From NCBI GenBank assembly GCA_002690755.1, contig NZFT01000019.1, positions 1 through 25,445 of the forward strand: 25,445 nucleotides of DNA, read 5' to 3'. The position numbers were made by a program, and so were the translations under genes. The DNA comes from Phycisphaerae bacterium. Lineage in GTDB: Bacteria; Planctomycetota; Phycisphaerae; Phycisphaerales; SM1A02. Numbering within the stretch: the stretch's first letter is position 1; every line of letters begins with the position of its first letter. Positions 1 to 6,536 of the stretch are shown piece by piece. The notes under the pieces were generated by a model. The model did no database searches and was not told the DNA's origin. It saw nothing but the letters and a program-made list of their open reading frames with translations.

Positions 1-1335
1 GGGCAGGGCCACTTCCGCCGTTGCGCCGGCCTCGCCATCGATCAGGACATCCATCTGGACCCGTTGCTCGGCCAGATAGGCCGCGTTCTCGAAGGCGATC
101 TCCTGCTGCCGGAGCATCAGTTCGGCCTCGCGTCGGCGCTTGATCTCCTCGGGGACCGCCAGGGCGGGATCCCGTTCCATCCTCCCGGCCGGCGTTCCGG
201 CTTCGGCCGAATATCGGAACACGCCCATCGCGTCGAATTCGATCTCGTCGATGAATTCGAGGAGCTGTTCGTGATCGACTTCCGTTTCGCCGGGGAAGCC
301 GGTGATGAACGTCGTTCGGATCGCCATGCCCGGAATCCGCTCCCGGAGCTTGAGTGCCAGCGTCCGCTGCTGCTCGGCCGTCACGTTCCGCCGCATCGCG
401 GTGAGCATCGCGTCGCTCGCATGCTGCAGGGGCATGTCGATGTAGTCCACGATCCTCGGGAGATCGCGGATGGCGTCGATCATCTCGTCCGTGAAGCTCG
501 TGGGGTACGCGTACATGAGGCGGGCCCGGCCGGCGTCGCCGCGCGATTCGCAGAGGTCGTTGATCGCCTTCAGCAGGCCGGCCAGTCCTCGGTCGTCACC
601 GACGTCCCGACCCCAGCTGGTCGTGTCCTGGCCGATCAGATTGAGTTCGACGCAGCCGTCGTCGAGCAGCCGCGCCGCTTCGTCCAACAGCACGTCGAGC
701 GGCTTCGATCGCATCTTGCCGCGTATCGATGGAATGGTGCAGAAGGCGCATTTCTGGTTGCAACCCTCACTCATGCGGAGGTACGCCCAGTGCCGGGGCG
801 TCAGGCGAAAGCGGTCGGCATCGTCTTCGAAGTAGCCGATTCCCTTCCCGTCGTCACCCGCGACCGTCAGTCCGACCACGTCGCGGCCGCGGTCGGCGGC
901 CGCCTGCAGGGCGTTGCCCGCGATCCAGTAGCGGGGTCCCTCCGCGTCGAGGCCCTCCCGCGTCGGAGGGCTCGTCGACACCGCGTCGACGATGCGGTCC
1001 CGATCGAACACGCCGATCATCGAGTCGATGCCGGGGGCCCAATCGAGAAGCTTGGCGCGGTGTCGCTGGACGAGGCATCCCGCCACGACGACCCGGCCGA
1101 TCTCGCCGCGTTCCTTTCGTTCGATCGCGTCACGCAGCACCGAGAGCGATTCCTCGCGGCTCGCTTCGAGAAACCCGCAGGTGTTCACGACGATCGCATC
1201 CGCGGGCGAGTCGCTGGGGACGACCTCCACGCCCGCCTCGCGAAGCGAGCCGAGCATGCGTTCACTGTCCACGAGGTTCTTGGGGCAGCCGAGGCTGACG
1301 AAGGCGACGGATGATGGTGTCTGGAGATCGCTCAC
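1..1335 (-). CDS. rimO: Ribosomal protein S12 methylthiotransferase RimO (3' end outside window)
   Basis: Radical-SAM enzyme that methylthiolates a conserved aspartate of ribosomal protein S12. Reading the minus strand from a GTG at 1335 gives 445 codons that run off the left edge. The N-terminal methylthiotransferase domain has the RimO-type start SLGCPKNLVDSE, and its three cluster cysteines are C17, C53 (NTCGF) and C87 (AGC). The radical-SAM motif CNQKCAFC is at about residues 192-199 and is followed by the family stretch LNLIGQDTTSWG. The SLGCPKN signature separates RimO from MiaB. E. coli RimO is about 440 residues, so only the last part of the C-terminal TRAM domain should be missing. 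No in-frame ATG lies upstream; the nearby ATG at 1344 is in another frame and hits a stop at once. No clear Shine-Dalgarno is seen. It lies 39 nt behind the nadD fusion, probably in the same transcript. Confidence 0.95.
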   Translation of the reverse strand, partial: MSDLQTPSSVAFVSLGCPKNLVDSERMLGSLREAGVEVVPSDSPADAIVVNTCGFLEASREESLSVLRDAIERKERGEIGRVVVAGCLVQRHRAKLLDWAPGIDSMIGVFDRDRIVDAVSTSPPTREGLDAEGPRYWIAGNALQAAADRGRDVVGLTVAGDDGKGIGYFEDDADRFRLTPRHWAYLRMSEGCNQKCAFCTIPSIRGKMRSKPLDVLLDEAARLLDDGCVELNLIGQDTTSWGRDVGDDRGLAGLLKAINDLCESRGDAGRARLMYAYPTSFTDEMIDAIRDLPRIVDYIDMPLQHASDAMLTAMRRNVTAEQQRTLALKLRERIPGMAIRTTFITGFPGETEVDHEQLLEFIDEIEFDAMGVFRYSAEAGTPAGRMERDPALAVPEEIKRRREAELMLRQQEIAFENAAYLAEQRVQMDVLIDGEAGATAEVALP

Positions 1336-1374
1336 TCGACCATGGTACGACGCCCGGCGGGATTCGCGCCGGAA

Positions 1375-2778
1375 TCAGGGAGATGCCTCGTAGAGTCCGA
1401 GCTCCTCGATGATCTCGAGGACGCCCTCCGGCAGCAGGGCCGAGACGTCCTCGCCCCGCGCACGGCGATCCCGGATCTCCGAGGAACTCACGCCTTCGGC
1501 CGCGAGGTCGAGCGTCCAGGTCGCCCAGCGCCCGGCGAGCCCCGGGTCGAAGTGATCCCGATATCTGGCCGCGAGCGAGGTGCGGGTCTCCGGAGGGCGG
1601 GGCATCACGATCGGTGGCGCCAGGGCGATGATCTTCCGCCAGTCCCGCCATCGATCGAAATCGAGGGCCTGGTCGCTTCCGATCAGGAGCCGGAGCCGGG
1701 GCCGCATCCGGAGGTCGAGTCCGTCCCGTTCCGCGGCCTCGACCACCTCGCGATGGATCGACTCCAGCGTGGCGAACGTGAAGCTCGGGCCGTCTCGATC
1801 GATCTCGCGTCGGTCGATCCGGGCCTTGATGGGTGGATGGCCCGGAACCGACGTCCGAAGGGCGAGGGCCGCCTCGAGCATCCGGACCCGGGCTTCGGGA
1901 TTCGCGGGAGGCGTGTCGACCTTGAGCGGATTGACGCGGGCGGGAACGAACACCACCTCGTCACAGCCGAGTCGGGCCGCGGCTTCGAACGGAAGCGTGA
2001 GATGTCCACGATGCGGCGGATCGAAGGAGCCACCGAACACGAGAATCGACCGCGGACCGATTCGCCGGCCGAACCGTTCGGGGCCCTCGCGGGCGTCCTT
2101 CGACTCCGGCGTTGAAATGGACAGATCTCGGAGGGCGGCGCCGAGCTGCATGAGGGCCGACCGGTACTGTCGGGCGAGAAGTCGCAAGGTCCCGAGCAGT
2201 GCCGGCCGTCGGAAGATCTCGCCGGCGACGCCACCCAGCCTGATGCGGCCGAGGTGATCGACGAATCGGTCGAGGGCCGCGGGAACCGCCTGGTCGGCGG
2301 GATCACCGACCACGCGAATGATCCCCCAGTCCCAATCCCGTTCCCGCGCCAGCTCCGCGAAGTGAAGGGACTCGAGGTCCACGACGACCGCGCCCGTGGT
2401 GCGGCCCAGCGCATGCTTGGCCTCGGCGCTCGCCACGACCCGGCCCGTGGTGGTCACGCGACCTCGGGTCGCATCCGCGATTCGGAGCCGGCGGCCGATC
2501 GGTGGTTCGAGCACGCGGCCGTGAGGATCGACGACCTCGTCGACCACCACGACATCCCCGGAGCCGAGACGCGCGTCGAGCCCGCCGGCGAGACCGACGA
2601 GCACGATGGGACCCTCGGGTTCGCCGTACTGGTCGGCCCAGCGGCGGATGCCTTCCCGTCCCGGACCACAGACATGGATCTGATCGTCGGCAACCCCGGC
2701 CGACGTGAGGACCTTCCGCTCGAACGCGAGCGGGGTCAGGAACGTCGTTCCGATGGCCCGTCCGTCTGGCGTCTCCAT
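1375..2778 (-). CDS. nadD: Nucleoside phosphorylase-like domain fused to nicotinate-nucleotide adenylyltransferase (NadD)
   Basis: A 467-residue protein with two enzyme-like halves. Residues 1 to about 215 resemble the phosphorylase superfamily (MTA/SAH nucleosidase and hopanoid-associated phosphorylase type): VGLAGGLDARLGSGDVVVVD at 61-80 is the family's glycine-rich region, and VVVDLESLHFAELA at 131-144 is at the place of the substrate-binding segment. Residues 245-464 are a full NadD: VFGGSFDPPHRGHL (247-260) is the nucleotidyltransferase GxFxPxHxGH motif, LLIGSDQALDF is at 364-374, and SSSEIRDR (431-438) matches the ISSTxIR motif. NadD makes deamido-NAD from nicotinate mononucleotide and ATP in the cytosol. 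The NadD half is certain; the substrate of the first half is unknown. No start with a ribosome-binding site is seen between the halves, so one fused product is likely. It lies between a small anchored protein gene and rimO on the same strand. Confidence 0.9.
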   Translation of the reverse strand: METPDGRAIGTTFLTPLAFERKVLTSAGVADDQIHVCGPGREGIRRWADQYGEPEGPIVLVGLAGGLDARLGSGDVVVVDEVVDPHGRVLEPPIGRRLRIADATRGRVTTTGRVVASAEAKHALGRTTGAVVVDLESLHFAELARERDWDWGIIRVVGDPADQAVPAALDRFVDHLGRIRLGGVAGEIFRRPALLGTLRLLARQYRSALMQLGAALRDLSISTPESKDAREGPERFGRRIGPRSILVFGGSFDPPHRGHLTLPFEAAARLGCDEVVFVPARVNPLKVDTPPANPEARVRMLEAALALRTSVPGHPPIKARIDRREIDRDGPSFTFATLESIHREVVEAAERDGLDLRMRPRLRLLIGSDQALDFDRWRDWRKIIALAPPIVMPRPPETRTSLAARYRDHFDPGLAGRWATWTLDLAAEGVSSSEIRDRRARGEDVSALLPEGVLEIIEELGLYEASP

Positions 2779-2818
2779 GCCGGAGAGGCTAACCGCCCGA
2801 AGGGTGTTCCGTTCGAAT

Positions 2819-3169
2819 TCAGTCGAACGCGTCGTACGGGGGGACGTCGGCGAGCTGCGTGGACGGTGCCGGGACGTTGAATGCGGCGATCATCTCGAAT
2901 TCGTTCTTGAATCGACCCACGGGGATCCCGGACTCGTCGAGGACCTCGTAGCCCGGCCCGTTCGGTCCGGGAATCACCCGAAGCGAAAGCTCCTGCCCGA
3001 TCAGCATGCCGAGATCCGGGGGCGTCATCACGGGTGCGAATTCGTCGGCGGTGGTGGTGTCGGGTCGGACGCCCCACGCGACGAGCAGGCTCGTGGTGAT
3101 CGCGGCGACGGCCATCAACGGACGGAAGACCCGAGGGTCCCGGCGAAGACGATGGAAGGAGATCTGCAT
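2819..3169 (-). CDS. Small signal-anchored protein of unknown function
   Basis: A 116-residue protein I do not recognise. A short basic N-terminus (HRLRRDPRVFR) precedes one hydrophobic segment at about residues 16-34, then a soluble acidic domain predicted to lie outside the cytoplasm. There is no lipobox cysteine. The C-terminal part (GYEVLDESGIPVGRFKNEFE) has the look of a small beta-rich domain. It is the first gene of a minus-strand group, 40 nt ahead of the phosphorylase-NadD gene. Base composition at third positions matches its neighbours, and the only alternative reading, in another frame, has no recognisable features. Function cannot be stated. Confidence 0.7.
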   Translation of the reverse strand: MQISFHRLRRDPRVFRPLMAVAAITTSLLVAWGVRPDTTTADEFAPVMTPPDLGMLIGQELSLRVIPGPNGPGYEVLDESGIPVGRFKNEFEMIAAFNVPAPSTQLADVPPYDAFD

Positions 3170-3299
3170 GCTTCACCCGTCGGCCCGGTGGGGGATCCGA
3201 TTGAGTCCATCCCCCGAGGTCCGTCAGGATCGACTGCCGGCGGGCCGCTCGATCCGGATCCGGCGAAGTTATCCGACGTCGGCGGCCGACTCGCTCGGC

Positions 3300-3327
3300 T
3301 TGCCGTGAGCGATTTGCTCGCTACCAT
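3300..3327 (+). promoter_or_regulatory. Candidate sigma-70-type promoter for tRNA-Glu
   Basis: TTGCCG (3300-3305) and TACCAT (3322-3327) are separated by 16 bp. Each matches the -35 or -10 consensus at four of six positions. Transcription would begin near 3334, about 25 nt before the mature tRNA end. The spacer contains an imperfect dyad, GAGC-GATTT-GCTC. Inferred from position and sequence only. Confidence 0.5.
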
Positions 3328-3358
3328 GCCTCCGCATCGGTTCGCCGACAGCTTGGCT

Positions 3359-3433
3359 GGCCCCATCGTCTAGTCAGGTCCAGGACACCAGGTTTTCATC
3401 CTGGGAACAGGGGTTCGAATCCCCTTGGGGTCA
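3359..3433 (+). tRNA. tRNA-Glu (anticodon UUC)
   Basis: A 75-nt cloverleaf. The acceptor stem is GGCCCCA (3359-3365) with TGGGGTC (3426-3432), containing one G-U pair at position 2, and the discriminator base is A3433. The anticodon stem CCAGG/CCTGG (3388-3392, 3400-3404) encloses loop TTTTCAT, so the anticodon TTC is at 3395-3397 and reads GAA/GAG. The T arm is AGGGG-TTCGAAT-CCCCT. The D-arm TCGTCTAG and the GGACACC segment are typical of bacterial tRNA-Glu. The 3' CCA is not encoded. Confidence 0.97.
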
Positions 3434-3435
3434 CT

Positions 3436-3517
3436 ATATGGGTCCCTTCCTACGGGACTCGAGAATGCGGGAGACCGCACGAGACAGTGTCCGAGGCACC
3501 GTCTCGAACTGGACCAG
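3436..3517 (+). ncRNA. Row of three hairpins in the tRNA-Glu trailer (possible structured RNA)
   Basis: Between the tRNA and its terminator lie three nearly adjacent hairpins. The first is a 7-bp stem with one G-U pair (3440-3446 with 3454-3460). The second is a 5-bp stem TGCGG/CCGCA with a GNRA-type GAGA tetraloop (3466-3479). The third is CGAGAC/GTCTCG with inner GTG/CAC across one mismatch (3480-3506). They would be co-transcribed with the tRNA. I do not recognise a named RNA family. It may be only a processed trailer; hairpins are easy to find in GC-rich DNA, but the tight tandem packing and the GNRA loop are unusual. Confidence 0.35.
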
Positions 3518-3551
3518 AAATCGCCTCCCTGCGAAGGGGGGCGATTTTCTT
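3518..3551 (+). terminator. Intrinsic terminator of the tRNA-Glu transcript
   Basis: A 12-bp stem (3518-3529 with 3536-3547, one G-U pair) closes a 6-nt loop TGCGAA. It runs into the T-rich tail TTTTCTT (3545-3551). It lies 114 nt before the M48 gene start, so the tRNA unit and the protease gene should be separate transcripts. Confidence 0.85.
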
Positions 3552-3664
3552 GGCGGTGGCTGCCCGCTTCGGCTTCTCACCGCCCTTTCGTTCGCACGGG
3601 GATCGCGCCCCGATCATCAGGTCGCCCCGCACCGTCCCGCGGGGCCGACGCCAGGAGCAGTTCC

Positions 3665-4486
3665 ATGTCGACTCGGAATCATCGGGTGTGCTTCACGACC
3701 TCCCTGATGGCCGCGATGCTCGTCGCGACCATCGGCTGCCAGCAGGTTTCAGGCACCGACCGGCGTCAGTTGAACACCTACACCGTCGCGGACGAGATCG
3801 CGCTGGGAGACGCGGCGTTCGATGAGATGCTCGCCTCCGCGACGCTCATCACCTCCGGAGAGGCGTTCGAGCAGGTGCAGCGGGTCGCCATGCGAATCGC
3901 CGCCTCCGCAGTGCGACTGCATCCCGAGATCGCCGATCGATTCGAGTGGGAAGTCGTCCTGATCGATGATGACGACGTCGCGAATGCGTGGGCGCTTCCC
4001 GGTGGGAAGATGGCGGTCTACACGGGGATCCTTCCGTACACCCGGAACGCGGACGGCCTCGCCGCGGTGCTGGGGCATGAGGCCGCGCATGTGATCGCCC
4101 GACATGGCGGTGAGAACATGACGCGTCAGACGCTCGCTGGACTTCTCACGGTGGGGGCCGCGCTGACCGTCGACCCGGATGATCGGGAGATGGTCGCGTT
4201 GGCGGCGGGGGCGTACGGCCTGCTCGGTGAACCGGCGTTCAGTCGGGCCCAGGAATCCGAGGCCGACGAGCTCGGGCTCTTTCTGGCCGCGGATGCCGGA
4301 TACGACCCTCGAGAAGCGGTCCTGCTCTGGCAGCGGATGGGGGAACGCGGGGGCGAACCGCTTGAGTTCCTCTCGTCGCACCCCGACAGCGAGACGCGGG
4401 TTCGACGACTGGAGGCGCTGATGCCACTGGCTCGGGAGATCCGCCGTCGGCGCGGTCTCGAGGGGCCGGCCCCGGACGCCCCGTGA
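3665..4486 (+). CDS. M48 family metallopeptidase, predicted lipoprotein
   Basis: A 273-residue periplasm-facing zinc protease of the M48 (LoiP/BepA-like) type, probably taking part in envelope protein quality control. The signal peptide ends in a lipobox-like ATIGC with C25 as the lipidated residue. The zinc motif HEAAH is at 138-142 (GHEAAHVIARH), and the third ligand lies in QESEADELG (196-204). The family segment SSHPDSETRVRRL follows at 237-249. The start is ATG 3665, preceded by AGGAG at 7-nt spacing. The reading frame is open further upstream, but that extension would run back into the tRNA and has no signal peptide, so it is rejected. It stands alone between the tRNA terminator and the acyltransferase gene. 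Substrate unknown. Confidence 0.92.
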   Translation: MSTRNHRVCFTTSLMAAMLVATIGCQQVSGTDRRQLNTYTVADEIALGDAAFDEMLASATLITSGEAFEQVQRVAMRIAASAVRLHPEIADRFEWEVVLIDDDDVANAWALPGGKMAVYTGILPYTRNADGLAAVLGHEAAHVIARHGGENMTRQTLAGLLTVGAALTVDPDDREMVALAAGAYGLLGEPAFSRAQESEADELGLFLAADAGYDPREAVLLWQRMGERGGEPLEFLSSHPDSETRVRRLEALMPLAREIRRRRGLEGPAPDAP

Positions 4487-4635
4487 TTCTCCTCGATCTT
4501 CGCGAAACGCTCGTCTGATCCAGACCTGAATCGGCGCATTCCGGCCCACAAGGCGTCACAATGCTCGCGACCGGAGTTCGACGGTATCCGCCACGGTGGC
4601 GGACGCGATCGGCAGGCCTCCCGAGGAGCTCGCTC

Positions 4636-6531
4636 GTGGCATCGAAGTCGTCATACACGCCGGTGACGCTCCCTAACCCCGGTCGCAACCGATTCCAGCG
4701 ATTGCTCTTCGAGGCGTTGCGGCCCGCGATCGACATGGGGCTCGGCCTCCGAAAGCTGAACGAGATCTATCGGGATGAAGTTCTGGCGACGGACGAATCG
4801 CTTCCTCCCGGCGAACGTTTTCTCCGAGGGTTCAACGCGGGCTACCTGACCGGGGACGAAGAGCTCGCCCGCATTCCGAAGACCGGTCCGCTGGTCGTCG
4901 TCGCGAACCACGCCTTCGGCGGGTTGGACGCGATGATCCTCGACGATCTCGTCGCCAAGGTCCGGCCCGACGTTCGATTCATCGCCAATTCGATTCTCGC
5001 CGAGGTTCCCGCCATCGGCCCCCGCATCTTCCCGGTCGATCCCTTCGGCGGCCGCGACGCCGCCCGACGCAACGCCGGCTCGCTCCGGCGGGCGAAGGCG
5101 TGGATCGCGGACGGCGGAAGTCTCGCGGTGTTTCCCGCCGGCGAAGTGGCGCACTCGACCTGGAAGCGACTCGCGGTCACCGATCCGCCTTGGAATCCGA
5201 TCATCGCGCGTTTGATCAAGTCGACGGGAGCCACCGTCGTGCCGGTCTTCTTCGAGGGTCGGAACTCGATGTTCTTTCAGGCGGCGGGACTGATCCACTC
5301 CCACCTGCGTTCGGTGCTGCTCGGGCGGGAGCTCCTGCGCATCCGCGGCCTACGCACCCGCGTCGCGATCGGCACGCCCCTGAGGGTCGACGAGCTCGAT
5401 CGTTTCGCGGCCCCCGAGGATCTCATCGAGTTCCTCCGACTCCGCACCTTCGTGCTCCGGTCGCGTCTCGAACGCGAGTCGTCGGAGGAGAGTCGGCGGC
5501 TTCATTCGATCGTACGCAAGATTCCGCTGCGCTCCCGGAAGCCCGAGCCGGTCCGCATGGAACCGGTGGCGACGAGCCCGGCAGACGATCCCGATCAACT
5601 CGCGTCGGAGATCCTCTCGCTTCCGCCGGAGCAGATCCTCGTCAAGCGGGGCGATCAGCGCGTGGTCTACGCCGAAGCGGATCAGATCCCGATGGTCCTT
5701 CAGGAGGTCGGACGTCTTCGCGAGCTGAGTTTCCGGGAGGTCGGCGAGGGCACCGGACGCTCGATCGATCTCGACGACTACGACCCGAGCTATCTGCATC
5801 TGGTGCTCTGGGACGAACGGTCGTCGTCGGTCATCGGGTCCTACCGGCTGGGGCGGACCGACGTGATCATCGATCAACACGGCATCGACGGCCTCTACAC
5901 CCGGACCCTCTTCGACTACGACGAATCGCTGATCCGCGAACTGGGGCCGTCGCTGGAGATGGGACGCTCCTTCGTTCACCCCGACTACCAGCGCCGGGTC
6001 GAGCCCTTGATGCTGCTCTGGAAGGGGATCTCCCGCTACGCCGGACGATTCCCGAGATACCGTCGACTCTTCGGACCGGTCTCGATCAGCGCGGAATACC
6101 ACGCCACCTCGACCCGACTGCTCCTTTCGTTTCTCAAGGCCACGAAACGGATCTCCCGGCTCGAGGGGCTGGTCCGGCCGAGGAACCCGGTGAATCTCGA
6201 GCAGCCGAGGGACTGGGATCCGTCCTCCCTGCGTTCGGTGCGCAAACTCAACGACATCGACGAACTGGTCAAGGAGATCGAGCAGGGTGAACGGTCCGTG
6301 CCCGTGCTGGTCCGCCAGTATCTCAAGCTCAATGCGGTCTTCCTCGGCTTCAACGTCGATCCGGAATTCAGCAACGTGGTCGACGGACTGGTGCTCGTCG
6401 ATCTGTTCCGGATGAATCCGAGGCTCCTGCGGTTCTACATGGGTGAGGATCTCGTCGACGACTTCGTCGCCATCCACTCGACCAGGGTCGGCGTCGAGGA
6501 GCCGGCGCACACCCTCGAGCCGATCGTCTGA
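4636..6531 (+). CDS. Bifunctional acyltransferase: PlsC-like domain plus GNAT-type N-acyltransferase (OlsF-like)
   Basis: A 631-residue fusion of two acyltransferase domains. Residues of about 80-265 form a lysophospholipid acyltransferase domain with the catalytic block NHAFGGLD (H92, D98; H-X5-D as seen in OlsF-type proteins) and a FPAGE block near 166-170. Residues of about 330-560 resemble the OlsB/GNAT acyl-ACP N-acyltransferase domain: RELSFREVGEGTGRSID, VIGSYRLG and LEMGRSFVHPDYQR. OlsF of Serratia joins the two steps of ornithine lipid synthesis in one polypeptide, so this protein may make an aminolipid at the inner membrane; the amino acid is not known. GTG 4636 is preceded by GAGGAG at 7 nt and is preferred. 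ATG 4561, in frame, would add 25 arginine-rich residues that do not look conserved. Its stop lies 5 nt before the next gene. Confidence 0.85.
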   Translation: MASKSSYTPVTLPNPGRNRFQRLLFEALRPAIDMGLGLRKLNEIYRDEVLATDESLPPGERFLRGFNAGYLTGDEELARIPKTGPLVVVANHAFGGLDAMILDDLVAKVRPDVRFIANSILAEVPAIGPRIFPVDPFGGRDAARRNAGSLRRAKAWIADGGSLAVFPAGEVAHSTWKRLAVTDPPWNPIIARLIKSTGATVVPVFFEGRNSMFFQAAGLIHSHLRSVLLGRELLRIRGLRTRVAIGTPLRVDELDRFAAPEDLIEFLRLRTFVLRSRLERESSEESRRLHSIVRKIPLRSRKPEPVRMEPVATSPADDPDQLASEILSLPPEQILVKRGDQRVVYAEADQIPMVLQEVGRLRELSFREVGEGTGRSIDLDDYDPSYLHLVLWDERSSSVIGSYRLGRTDVIIDQHGIDGLYTRTLFDYDESLIRELGPSLEMGRSFVHPDYQRRVEPLMLLWKGISRYAGRFPRYRRLFGPVSISAEYHATSTRLLLSFLKATKRISRLEGLVRPRNPVNLEQPRDWDPSSLRSVRKLNDIDELVKEIEQGERSVPVLVRQYLKLNAVFLGFNVDPEFSNVVDGLVLVDLFRMNPRLLRFYMGEDLVDDFVAIHSTRVGVEEPAHTLEPIV

Positions 6532-6536
6532 ATTCC

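Noticed and set aside
64..1314. Long plus-strand open frame of 416 codons
   Set aside because: It is antisense to rimO, whose cysteine motifs are clear on the minus strand; its arginine/histidine/aspartate-rich translation has no family signal.
3425..3664. In-frame upstream extension of the M48 lipoprotein gene
   Set aside because: It would start inside the tRNA and read through the terminator; the AGGAG-led ATG at 3665 gives a proper lipoprotein signal peptide.
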